DNA of 64,000 nucleotides, taken from the NCBI GenBank assembly GCA_964616405.1, contig CAZTRE010000001.1:7039-71038 (forward strand). Direction: 5' to 3'. The stretch comes from JAEDES01 sp964616405 (GTDB lineage: Bacteria > Bacillota_I > Bacilli_A > RF39 > UBA660). The translations under genes and the position numbers were made by a program. The notes under the pieces were generated by a model. It worked only from the letters and a program-made list of their open reading frames with translations. It did no database searches and was not told the origin of the DNA. This document shows, piece by piece, positions 26,979 through 35,761 of the stretch; position 1 is the first letter of the stretch, and every line of letters begins with the position of its first letter.

Positions 26979-29294
26979 ATGAATAAGTATATAAAAGAAA
27001 ATTTTAGTAAAATAATCAGTATTTTTATTTTACTTCAACCAATATTAGACTTATTAACTGGATTATGCGTAAACTTATTAGATATAAATATTACGATTGG
27101 CATTATTATCAGAATGTTATTTTTAGTATTTATCATTTTCACAACCACCATTGTTTATAAAAAGAAAACATCTTTAGTAGTCTACTTAAGTGTCTTAATT
27201 TATTCACTATTATATTTACTAGGTGTAATCATTTATAAAGATGGAGTAGTATTTACTGAGTTACAAGGATTATTAAAAGCACTTTATTTCCCATTAATAT
27301 TAATATCTTTATATGATTTAAGAGAAGAATTTAGAATAAGTAGCATGACATTATTTACCACTTTATTTATGTATTTAGTGTTGATACTCATCCCAAATAT
27401 CTTAGGTATTGGCTTTGCCAGTTATGAAGTAGCTAAAGAAGGAAATTTAGGATTCTTTAATGCCGCTAATGAAATAAGTGCTATTATTGCTATACTAACA
27501 CCACTAATGTTTATAATTATTAAAGACTTAAAAAGTAAATTTTTAAAAATTATTTTCCCTTTAATTTATCTAATTGTAATACTAATCATTGGAACCAAGA
27601 CTCCATTACTTAGTTTATTAATCACAATCGGTATGGCTTTTTTATACTATGTCGTAACTTGCATCAAGAAAAAAACTTATAAACCAATTTTTTATGTAGG
27701 AACAATTGTTATTATTGCTTTAACCAGTTTGTTACTAATTTTACCTAAAACAACATTTTATAAAAATATAAAAATTCACTTAGATTTTTTAAAGGTAGAC
27801 AGCATTGTTGATGTATTTAAGAATAAAGAGTTAATAGATCATTTTATCTTTAGCCAACGTTTAACATTCTTAGAAGATAAAGCCGAAATTTATGCGGATG
27901 CCTCTTTCTATGAAAAACTCTTTGGAATAGGGTACACAGAAGATAAAACAACAATGAAATTAATTGAAATGGATTATTTTGATATTTTATATAGTCATGG
28001 AATTATAGGCTTTATCCTTATCTTTTCAATTTATGGCTTAGTTTTATATCAAATAATGAAAGAACAAAAGCAAAGAAACTTTAAAAATTATATGCTAAAA
28101 GTAAGTCTTTTATTAATAATTATTCTTTCACTTCTAACAGGGCACATTATAACCGCTCCAGCGGTAAGTGTTATTGCGATAGCTCTAATAATAGAGTTAT
28201 ATCCAAGAAAGAAGAAAGATTTACTTTTTACAGCAGTTGATTTCAACATTGGTGGAATCGAAAAATCTCTAATTAGTCTTTTAAATCAATTTGATTATAA
28301 TAAATACAATATCACTGTTGTACTTGAGAAAAAGCAAGGAACTCTTTTACCAAATGTTAACCGAAATGTTCATCTAGAAGAAGTAAAAGTTTCAAATCAT
28401 AAAAATGTTTTTCTTAGAAAAGGCTTAAACTTCTTTCGAAAACTTGTATTTACAATTTTAAATTATAATAAATATGATTGCAGTTCTTGTTATGCAACAT
28501 ATAGTCTAAGTTGTAATAAACTCGCTAAAGTTGCTTCCAAAAACACACTATTCTTTATTCATAGTGATTATACTTTAATTTATAAAGATGAAAAAGAATT
28601 CTATAAATTCTTTGAAGAAAGAAAAGTAGATGAGTATCACAAAATCATTTTTGTCACCAACGAAGCTAAAGATAATTTTGTAAAAAAATATAAAAATCTA
28701 AAAGATAAATGTGCCGTTTACGCAACCTTCGTTGAAGTAGATGATATCTTAGAAAAAAGTAAAGAAAAAATTACTGTTAAGAAACCACGTGGTAAAAAAC
28801 TTTTAGTCTTTGTAGGTCGCCTAGAAGATCATTCAAAAAAGGTATCTCGTGCTATTAACTTAGTGAAAGAAATTGATAACATTGCTCTATGGGTAGTAGG
28901 AGACGGACCAGATAGAAAAATGTATGAGGAACTAGTTAAAAATGAAAAACTTGAAAAGGATGTAACTTTCTTTGGAATGCAGAAAAATCCATATCCATAT
29001 ATTGCCGCAGCAGACTATGTAATTTTAACATCCGATTATGAAGGATTCGCTCTGATTTATCAGGAAGCTATCATTTTAAATAAAGAAATTATTGGTACTA
29101 TTGATGTAAGCGATTCACAAATGAATATAGGAAAAGACTTTGCTTTTATTGTTTCTAAAGATGAAAAAAAGATGATTAAGGAAGTAAAAGAAATTCTAAA
29201 AAGTAAAGGAAAAATGAAAAAAGTAGATTATAAAAAGATTCAAAAAGAACGTTTTGAGAGTCTAGAAAAGATTTTTAATGAGGTGATCATCTAA
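26979..29294 (+). CDS. fusion: O-antigen polymerase/ligase-like membrane domain plus GT4 glycosyltransferase
   Basis: 771 residues. Residues 1-410 hold about eleven membrane helices with a large loop around 265-325, the layout of Wzy/WaaL-type proteins. From about 415 a soluble GT-B glycosyltransferase begins (LLFTAVDFNIGGIEKSLISLL). Its second Rossmann half has KLLVFVGRLEDHSKK, VVGDGPD and the EX7E-type motif DYEGFALIYQEAI. It would combine polymer joining or ligation with sugar transfer. It is the first gene of the polysaccharide locus and overlaps the next gene by one base. The usual state is two separate proteins, but no stop or frameshift lies between the halves. Confidence 0.85.
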   Translation: MNKYIKENFSKIISIFILLQPILDLLTGLCVNLLDINITIGIIIRMLFLVFIIFTTTIVYKKKTSLVVYLSVLIYSLLYLLGVIIYKDGVVFTELQGLLKALYFPLILISLYDLREEFRISSMTLFTTLFMYLVLILIPNILGIGFASYEVAKEGNLGFFNAANEISAIIAILTPLMFIIIKDLKSKFLKIIFPLIYLIVILIIGTKTPLLSLLITIGMAFLYYVVTCIKKKTYKPIFYVGTIVIIALTSLLLILPKTTFYKNIKIHLDFLKVDSIVDVFKNKELIDHFIFSQRLTFLEDKAEIYADASFYEKLFGIGYTEDKTTMKLIEMDYFDILYSHGIIGFILIFSIYGLVLYQIMKEQKQRNFKNYMLKVSLLLIIILSLLTGHIITAPAVSVIAIALIIELYPRKKKDLLFTAVDFNIGGIEKSLISLLNQFDYNKYNITVVLEKKQGTLLPNVNRNVHLEEVKVSNHKNVFLRKGLNFFRKLVFTILNYNKYDCSSCYATYSLSCNKLAKVASKNTLFFIHSDYTLIYKDEKEFYKFFEERKVDEYHKIIFVTNEAKDNFVKKYKNLKDKCAVYATFVEVDDILEKSKEKITVKKPRGKKLLVFVGRLEDHSKKVSRAINLVKEIDNIALWVVGDGPDRKMYEELVKNEKLEKDVTFFGMQKNPYPYIAAADYVILTSDYEGFALIYQEAIILNKEIIGTIDVSDSQMNIGKDFAFIVSKDEKKMIKEVKEILKSKGKMKKVDYKKIQKERFESLEKIFNEVII

Positions 29295-30211
29295 TGCCAA
29301 AATTTAGTATTATTATTCCTGCTTATAATATTGAAAAATATATTGATAAGTGTTTAAAAAGTGTATTTAATCAAACATATACAGATTATGAAGTTATAGT
29401 TACTGATGATGGATCTACTGATCAAACAGTAGAAAAAATTAAAAATTATGATGTTAAATTTATAGAAAATAACCATGTTGGTGTTAGTGAAGCTAGAAAC
29501 ATTGCCATCAAAAAAGCCCAAGGAGAATACCTTGTCTTTTTAGACAGCGACGATTGGTGGGATAAGGATTTATTAAAACATCTTGCTAGTAGTAGTAAAA
29601 ACAATCCCGATTTAATCAGATTCCAAATGCGCACAGTAACAGAAACCGGCGAAAAAAAAGATTTTAAAGAAGCAGCATTTACAGGTAAAAGTGGGGAAGA
29701 GGCCTTTTCATTAGTAACTAAATTTCACTTTGTTGATGCGGCTTGTTGTTATGCCATAAAAAGAGACTATTATGTAGAAGAGAAATTTGCTTTTGCCAAA
29801 GGAAGAGTCCATGAGGACTATGGACTTATGCCTTTAATAATAATTAAAGCTAAATCTGTTAATTGTATTTCATATGTTGGTTACAATTACTTTAGAAGAA
29901 CAGAAAGTATTATGAATAACCCAGACTATAACTGGATAAAAAAGAAAACAGAAGATTGTTATTATCACTACTTTAAATTAATTGAGGAAATAGACAAAAC
30001 AAATTTAGATAGTAAAGTATTTAAAAGTTTTATCGCTAACACCTTAATATTAAAAATTTGTTCATTAAATAAAAAAGATTATAAGGAATACAAGAAAAAA
30101 TTAAAGAAAAATAATGTTTACGATAATATACTTGCTGATACTTTTTCAAGAAAAGTTAAAAAGCAATTGTTAAAAGTATCACCAAAATTGTATTACAAAA
30201 TTGTTAAATAG
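29294..30211 (+). CDS. GT2 family glycosyltransferase
   Basis: 305 residues. N-terminal GT-A domain with FSIIIPAYNIEKYIDKCL, VTDDGSTDQTVE, LVFLDSDDWWDKD (DXD-type metal site) and the acceptor-side HEDYGLMP motif. It uses a nucleotide-sugar; neither donor nor acceptor can be read. The TAATG overlap with the upstream fusion gene shows coupling, and GAGGTGAT sits in the end of that gene. Confidence 0.93.
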   Translation: MPKFSIIIPAYNIEKYIDKCLKSVFNQTYTDYEVIVTDDGSTDQTVEKIKNYDVKFIENNHVGVSEARNIAIKKAQGEYLVFLDSDDWWDKDLLKHLASSSKNNPDLIRFQMRTVTETGEKKDFKEAAFTGKSGEEAFSLVTKFHFVDAACCYAIKRDYYVEEKFAFAKGRVHEDYGLMPLIIIKAKSVNCISYVGYNYFRRTESIMNNPDYNWIKKKTEDCYYHYFKLIEEIDKTNLDSKVFKSFIANTLILKICSLNKKDYKEYKKKLKKNNVYDNILADTFSRKVKKQLLKVSPKLYYKIVK

Positions 30212-30229
30212 GTAGAAAGAAGTGTTAAT

Positions 30230-31168
30230 ATGCCAGATATTAGTATAATTGTTCCAATTTATAATGCCGAAAAATATCTTGATAAATGTCTAGATTCTTT
30301 AGTTAATCAAACAAAAAAAGAACTAGAATTTATTTTGGTAAATGATGGTTCAACTGATAATTCTGAAAAAATAATAAAAAAATGTACAGATAAAAGAATT
30401 AAATATTTCAAAAATAAGAATCAAGGAATTGGCAAAACCAGAAACTTTGGAATTGAAAAAGCGACTGGTGAATATTTAATGTTTTTAGATAGCGATGACT
30501 ATCTTTCCACAGATGCCTGTGAAAAACTTTATAAAAAAGCTACAAAAGAAAAGCTAGATATGGTTGTCTTTGATTTTTATCGTGTAGAAAAAAAGGAACT
30601 AGCTCCAGTTATTATTCCAGATTTTGTTAACTCATCATTAAAAGAAAATAACAATTTATTATTAGATATAAACTTAGGTCCATGTAATAAATTATATAAA
30701 AGAGAAGTAATTACTAATAATAACATCAAATTCCAAGAAAATTTAAAGTACGAAGATACTACCTTTGTAGTTGAGACAATTTACAATTCCAAGAAAATTG
30801 GCAAATTAAATGAATTTCTTCATTATTATGTTATTCATAATCAAAGTGAAACAACTGTAAGGGATGAAAGAGTTTTTGATATTATAAAAATAGTTGATAT
30901 AGTAAGAAAATATTTAAAAGGTAAAAACTTAGATGAAGTAGTAGATAAACTAACGGTTAGAATATTAACTAACTATACTATCCAACAACGTAATCAAATA
31001 GATAAAAAAGTAGGGATGAAGTTCATCAATGAAGCCTTTGCCTATCTAAAAAAAGAAGTACCAGATTATAAAAATAATAAGTATTATGAAAATAGAGGCT
31101 TTTTAAGGAAATCAATTGAAAAAAGCCAATTATTATCCAGGCTTTATTGTAAATTGTATAAAAGTTAA
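30230..31168 (+). CDS. GT2 family glycosyltransferase
   Basis: 312 residues. ISIIVPIYNAEKYLDKCLDSL, LVNDGSTDNSE, LMFLDSDDYLS and the acceptor motif KYEDTTFV mark a GT2 enzyme. It is 18 bp after the previous GT2 and probably adds another sugar of the same repeat unit. It is followed by a terminator, so 26979-31168 forms the first transcription unit of the locus. Confidence 0.93.
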   Translation: MPDISIIVPIYNAEKYLDKCLDSLVNQTKKELEFILVNDGSTDNSEKIIKKCTDKRIKYFKNKNQGIGKTRNFGIEKATGEYLMFLDSDDYLSTDACEKLYKKATKEKLDMVVFDFYRVEKKELAPVIIPDFVNSSLKENNNLLLDINLGPCNKLYKREVITNNNIKFQENLKYEDTTFVVETIYNSKKIGKLNEFLHYYVIHNQSETTVRDERVFDIIKIVDIVRKYLKGKNLDEVVDKLTVRILTNYTIQQRNQIDKKVGMKFINEAFAYLKKEVPDYKNNKYYENRGFLRKSIEKSQLLSRLYCKLYKS

Positions 31169-31248
31169 AATATGTGTTAAAGAGACAACAAAATACAAAG
31201 CATTAATATAGAGATTTAAAAAAATGAAATAAATTATTATAAAAAAGC

Positions 31249-31278
31249 AAAAACAAAAATTAAAAATTTTGTTTTTTT
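31249..31278 (+). terminator. AT-rich terminator between first and second part of the polysaccharide locus
   Basis: AACAAAA-type left arm (31249-31261) pairs with TTTTGTTTTTTT (31265-31278). The stem is AT-rich with one C-G pair but is followed by a continuous T run. Confidence 0.6.
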
Positions 31279-31299
31279 GTTGAAATATAAGCCAAAAAA

Positions 31300-31328
31300 T
31301 TTACAAACAATGGCTATTGTGATAAAAT
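31300..31328 (+). promoter_or_regulatory. promoter of capEFG unit
   Basis: TTTACA (31300-31305), 17 bp, TAAAAT (31323-31328). AGCCA and TGGCT flank the -35 as an inverted repeat (31290-31294 and 31311-31315). The transcript would have a leader of about 70 nt containing two mutually exclusive hairpins. Confidence 0.6.
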
Positions 31329-31336
31329 GAAATTGT

Positions 31337-31384
31337 CTATTATCGATAAAATATGCAAAGGTAAAACTAAGATAATAGTTTTTA
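31337..31384 (+). promoter_or_regulatory. possible attenuator in the capE leader
   Basis: AAAACTA (31363-31369) pairs with TAGTTTT (31376-31382), followed by further T, a terminator-like hairpin. GATAATAG (31371-31378) can instead pair with upstream CTATTATC (31337-31344). The two folds share TAG and exclude each other. All stems are AT-rich and thus weak. Confidence 0.35.
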
Positions 31385-31403
31385 TAGGGAAAGAGGTAAA
31401 ATA

Positions 31404-32411
31404 ATGAAAAAAGACATATTTAAAGACAAAGTTCTATTAATTACAGGAGGAACAGGATCATTTGGAAACGCCGTACTAAAACGTTTTCTAGATAGTAGTC
31501 TAAAAGAAATCAGGATATTTTCAAGAGATGAAAAGAAACAAGAAGATATGAGAATAAAATACAACAATGATAAATTGAAATTTTATATAGGAGATGTAAG
31601 AGATTATAGAAGTATTGACGATGCCATGGATGGTGTAGATTATATTTTCCATGCGGCAGCTTTAAAGCAAGTACCATCTTGTGAATTCTTTCCAATCCAA
31701 GCCGTTGAAACTAACATATTAGGAACAAATAATGTTTTGGAAGCAGCAGTAAATCATAATGTCAAAAAAGTAATAGTATTAAGTACTGATAAAGCTGCAT
31801 ATCCAATTAACGCCATGGGTATGAGTAAGGCTTTAATGGAAAAGGTAGCTGTAGCAAAAGGAAGAAATTTAAACGAAGAACAAACTATTATTTGTAGAAC
31901 AAGATATGGTAATGTTATGGCATCACGTGGTTCAGTTATTCCACTATTCTGTGATCAAATAGAACAAGGGAAACCACTTACGATAACTAACCCAGAAATG
32001 ACAAGATTTATGATGACGTTAGAAGATGCTGTAGACTTAGTAATTTATGCTTTTGAAAATGGAAAACAAGGAGATTTATTTGTACAAAAAGCTCCAGCAG
32101 CAACAATTGATGTATTAGCTCAAGCTGTAAAAGAATTGAAAAATTCATCTGCTCCAATCAAGCATATCGGTTCAAGACATGGAGAAAAATTATATGAAGT
32201 TTTAGTTACAAAGGAAGAAATGGTTGGTGCTGAAGATCTTGGTGATTACTATAGGGTTCCAGCGGACAACAGAAACCTTAATTATGCTAAATATGAAAAT
32301 AATGGGGATAAGAAATTAGATAAGGTAGAGGAATATAACTCTCATAACACTAAGAGATTAGATGTTGAGGGAATGAAAAAATTATTACTAAAACTAGATT
32401 TATTTAAGTAG
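31404..32411 (+). CDS. capE: UDP-N-acetylglucosamine 4,6-dehydratase/5-epimerase (CapE-like)
   Basis: 335 residues, extended short-chain dehydrogenase. First step from UDP-GlcNAc toward UDP-N-acetyl-L-fucosamine. Features: TGGTGSFGN nucleotide loop (near 14-22), GDVRDY, HAAALKQVP, and an active-site stretch NAMGMSKALMEK in which Met replaces the usual Tyr of YxxxK, as known for CapE. The C-terminal region contains the RHGEKLYEVLV motif. AGAGG precedes the start, and capF begins 7 bp after the stop. Confidence 0.92.
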   Translation: MKKDIFKDKVLLITGGTGSFGNAVLKRFLDSSLKEIRIFSRDEKKQEDMRIKYNNDKLKFYIGDVRDYRSIDDAMDGVDYIFHAAALKQVPSCEFFPIQAVETNILGTNNVLEAAVNHNVKKVIVLSTDKAAYPINAMGMSKALMEKVAVAKGRNLNEEQTIICRTRYGNVMASRGSVIPLFCDQIEQGKPLTITNPEMTRFMMTLEDAVDLVIYAFENGKQGDLFVQKAPAATIDVLAQAVKELKNSSAPIKHIGSRHGEKLYEVLVTKEEMVGAEDLGDYYRVPADNRNLNYAKYENNGDKKLDKVEEYNSHNTKRLDVEGMKKLLLKLDLFK

Positions 32412-32418
32412 GTGAAAT

Positions 32419-33516
32419 ATGAAAGTACTTATTACTGGCTCCAATGGTTTTATTGGAAAAAACTTAAAAGCACACTTATGTGAACGAGAAGATCTTGAAA
32501 TTATTGAATTTGATAAGGAAGATTCCTTTGATAAAATAGAAAAAAGAATTAATGAAATAGATTTTATTTTCCATTTAGCAGGCGTTAATCGCCCTCAAAC
32601 AAGTGAAGAATTTTATGAAGGGAACTCCGACTTAACAAAAAAAATAGTTGACTTAATAAAAGATAAAGAAATTCCTCTTTTAGTTACATCTTCTATCCAA
32701 GCCATTAAAGATAACGATTATGGAAAAAGTAAAAAAATAGCTGAAGATTATATTAAAGAAAATTTAAGTAAATATTATATATTTAGACTTCATAATGTAT
32801 TTGGTAAGTGGTGCCAACCTAATTATAATTCTGTAGTTGCAACATTTTGTTATAATATAGCCAACGATTTAGATATAACAATAAATGATGAATCTACTTC
32901 GTTAGATTTAATATATGTAGATGATATTTGCTATGAATTTGAGAAAATATTAAATGGTAAAGATCCAAGTGAACAAATTGATGGAATATGCTATATTAAT
33001 CCTAGATATAATGTTACTTTAGAGTATATTGCAAAAAAATTATATGAATTTAAAGAAAGCATGAATTCAATTTATGTCCCAAATACAGGAGATGAGTTTA
33101 CTAAAAAACTATATTCAACATTTATTAGCTATCTACCCCTTGAAAAAACATATTGTTCAGCTAAGAAAAATGTTGACGAAAGAGGCAGCTTTACAGAGCT
33201 TGTTAGAACAAAAGAATGTGGTCAATTTTCTGTATCTTTTAGTAAATCAGGGATAGTAAGGGGAAATCACTATCATCATACTAAACTAGAAAGATTTATT
33301 GTTATTAAAGGAAAAGCTAAAATAGGTTTTACAAACGTTATAGATGGGTCCCACTATGAATTTATAGTTGATGATTCTGATATCAAAGTTGTAACAATCC
33401 CAGTTGGCTATACACACAATATTGAAAATATTGGTGATGATGAAATGATTCTGGCTATTTGGTGTAATGAACTATTTGATAAGGCAAAACCAGATACATA
33501 TTTTAAAAAAGTTTAA
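32419..33516 (+). CDS. capF: UDP-sugar reductase with cupin domain (CapF-like)
   Basis: 365 residues. Second enzyme of UDP-L-FucNAc synthesis; the NADPH-dependent reductase acts after a cupin-catalysed C3 epimerisation. The N-terminal Rossmann part carries GSNGFIGKN and YGKSKKIAE. The C-terminal cupin (about 250-365) has GNHYHHTKLERF (metal histidines) and the later IPVGYTHNIEN. The two-domain order matches CapF/WbjC, supporting the assignment together with capE and capG on either side. Confidence 0.93.
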   Translation: MKVLITGSNGFIGKNLKAHLCEREDLEIIEFDKEDSFDKIEKRINEIDFIFHLAGVNRPQTSEEFYEGNSDLTKKIVDLIKDKEIPLLVTSSIQAIKDNDYGKSKKIAEDYIKENLSKYYIFRLHNVFGKWCQPNYNSVVATFCYNIANDLDITINDESTSLDLIYVDDICYEFEKILNGKDPSEQIDGICYINPRYNVTLEYIAKKLYEFKESMNSIYVPNTGDEFTKKLYSTFISYLPLEKTYCSAKKNVDERGSFTELVRTKECGQFSVSFSKSGIVRGNHYHHTKLERFIVIKGKAKIGFTNVIDGSHYEFIVDDSDIKVVTIPVGYTHNIENIGDDEMILAIWCNELFDKAKPDTYFKKV

Positions 33517-33559
33517 TGTTTAATGCAAAATAATAAAAGTAAGAGAAAGAAGGTAAAAA

Positions 33560-34681
33560 ATGGAAAAATTAAAAGTTATGGTTGTTGTAGGAACAAGACC
33601 GGAAATAATAAGATTATCAGAAGTAATTAAAGCTATTGATAAATATTTTAATTTAGTTTTAGTGCATACTGGCCAAAACTATGATTATACCCTTAATGAT
33701 ATATTTTTTGAAGAATTTGGTTTAAAGAAACCGGATTATTATTTAGATGCGCCAGGAAAACATTTAGGAGAAACAGTTGGAAATATTATTTCAAAAACAT
33801 ATGAAGTTATTTCAAAAGAAAAACCAGATGCATTGTTAGTATTAGGTGATACTAATAGTTGTTTAGCTGCATATTCTGCTAAGCGTTTAAAAGTACCTAT
33901 ATTCCATATGGAAGCAGGAAACAGATGCTTTGACTTTAATGTTCCAGAAGAAATAAATAGAAGAGTAGTTGATCACGTAAGTGACGTTAATTTAGCGTAC
34001 ACAGAAAATGCTAGACGCTACTTAATAAACGAAGGAATAAAAAATGACTTTTTATATGTGACAGGTTCACCAATGAAAGAAGTTTTATTTAAAAACATGA
34101 AAAGTATTAATAGTTCAACTGCTTTAACAAAACTTGGGTTAGAAAAAAATAAATATTTCGTAGTAAGTGCACATAGAGAAGAAAATATTGATATTCCTAA
34201 AAACTTTGAAAGCTTAATGAACAGTTTAAATAAAGTTGCAGAAAAGTATCAGATGCCTATTATTTTTTCAACCCATCCACGAACTGCCAAAAGAATTAAA
34301 GAAAGTAATATTAAATTAAATCCATTAATAAGAAATCTTGAACCATTAGGATTCTTTGATTATGTTAATTTACAAAAAAATGCTTATTGTGTTCTTTCTG
34401 ATAGTGGAACAATCCCAGAAGAAAGTGACATTTTAAATTTCCCTGGTATCTCAATGAGAACAAGTACAGAAAGACCAGAAGCACTTGATGCAGGAAGTAT
34501 CGTTTTAGGTGGAATTAATGAACGCGATATTTTAAATGCCATTGAATTGGCTGTAAACTCTAAAGAGGAAAGAGAAGATAATTTAGTAAGAGATTATAAA
34601 GATACCAACGTTTCCCTAAAAGTTGTAAAGATTATTCAAAGTTATTATAATATAGTAAATAGTAGAACTTGGAAAAAATAA
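33560..34681 (+). CDS. capG: UDP-GlcNAc 2-epimerase-type enzyme, UDP-FucNAc forming (CapG-like)
   Basis: 373 residues, non-hydrolysing WecB-type GT-B fold. Signatures: VVGTRPEIIRLSEVI, VLVHTGQNYDYTLNDIFFEEF, GDTNSCLAAYSAKRLKVPIFHMEAGNR, HREENID, SDSGTIPEES and RTSTERPEALDAG. In the order capE-capF-capG it makes UDP-L-FucNAc by C2 epimerisation. A general WecB (ManNAc-forming) role is the alternative, but the neighbours favour FucNAc. Confidence 0.9.
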   Translation: MEKLKVMVVVGTRPEIIRLSEVIKAIDKYFNLVLVHTGQNYDYTLNDIFFEEFGLKKPDYYLDAPGKHLGETVGNIISKTYEVISKEKPDALLVLGDTNSCLAAYSAKRLKVPIFHMEAGNRCFDFNVPEEINRRVVDHVSDVNLAYTENARRYLINEGIKNDFLYVTGSPMKEVLFKNMKSINSSTALTKLGLEKNKYFVVSAHREENIDIPKNFESLMNSLNKVAEKYQMPIIFSTHPRTAKRIKESNIKLNPLIRNLEPLGFFDYVNLQKNAYCVLSDSGTIPEESDILNFPGISMRTSTERPEALDAGSIVLGGINERDILNAIELAVNSKEEREDNLVRDYKDTNVSLKVVKIIQSYYNIVNSRTWKK

Positions 34682-34705
34682 TTATTTAATATATGAGGTG
34701 TAAGT

Positions 34706-35761
34706 ATGAGAAAATTCATAAAAACATTTTTAAAAAGCTTAGGATTCATAACTTATGAAGAATTAAATAACTTTAATGTTTCATACAATAACCTATATAA
34801 ATTATTAGAAAACAAAGTATGTGAAAACAAAGAATATACAGATATTTTGTTATATGAACTAAATTTAGCCAAGGGCAAGAGAAAAGAAAACTTCAATCCC
34901 AAGATTTCAATAATTATTCCAGTTTATAATGGTAGTAATTATTTAGAAGAGGCAATTATTTGTGCATTAAATCAAACCTATAAAAACACTGAAATTATTG
35001 TTGTTAACGATGGTAGTACAGATGAAGGCAAATGCAAGACTATTGCTAAAAAATATAAAAAACAAATTAAATATTATGAAAAAGAAAATGGCGGTGTATC
35101 ATCCGCTTTAAATTATGGAATAAAGAAAATGAAGGGAGAATACTTTTCTTGGTTATCCCATGACGATTTAATAGAACCAAACCATATCGAAAAGTTGGTT
35201 GAGTATCTATCAATAGAAGGTCACGAAAAACATATTCCATACGCCGCCTTTAAATTTGTTGATGAATTCGGAATATTAAAAACAGATGAAACCATACAAG
35301 CAAAACTTTATTGCTATGATTATAAGACATCAATTATAAATAATTATTATACTTTATTAAAAGGTGAAATCAATGGTGGGAGTGTATTAATTCCCAAAAA
35401 AGCGTTTGATAAATATGGTTATTTTGATGAAAGTCAAAGAATAACTCAAGAACGTGATATGTGGTCTAGATTAATAAATGAATATAAATTTATTTGTATA
35501 CCATATGCAACAGCTATAATTAGAATGCATTCTAAACGAGTTACCAACACCAATCCGAGAATAAAAATTGAATCAGACGCTAAGAATCTCGAAATTATTA
35601 AATCTCTTTCTGATGATAAAATAAAAGAACTTAGTTTAAATAAAACGTCATTTTATAAAGACTTAAGTTATTACTTTCGATTAACCGGCAACATTAAACT
35701 AGCAACAGAACTAGAAAAGTTAATGGAAGATAGTATAAAGAAAGGAGAACAAGATGAATAA
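34706..35761 (+). CDS. GT2 glycosyltransferase with helical N-terminal extension
   Basis: 351 residues. A 65-residue N-terminal extension precedes the GT-A domain: ISIIIPVYNGSNYLEEAI, VVNDGSTDEGK, YFSWLSHDD (metal site) and QERDMWSRL. The core is clearly paralogous to the GT2 at 37338 (shared VPVYNGSNYL, YYEKENGGVS, SWLSHDD), so the pair arose by duplication. It overlaps the next gene by 8 bp. Confidence 0.92.
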   Translation: MRKFIKTFLKSLGFITYEELNNFNVSYNNLYKLLENKVCENKEYTDILLYELNLAKGKRKENFNPKISIIIPVYNGSNYLEEAIICALNQTYKNTEIIVVNDGSTDEGKCKTIAKKYKKQIKYYEKENGGVSSALNYGIKKMKGEYFSWLSHDDLIEPNHIEKLVEYLSIEGHEKHIPYAAFKFVDEFGILKTDETIQAKLYCYDYKTSIINNYYTLLKGEINGGSVLIPKKAFDKYGYFDESQRITQERDMWSRLINEYKFICIPYATAIIRMHSKRVTNTNPRIKIESDAKNLEIIKSLSDDKIKELSLNKTSFYKDLSYYFRLTGNIKLATELEKLMEDSIKKGEQDE

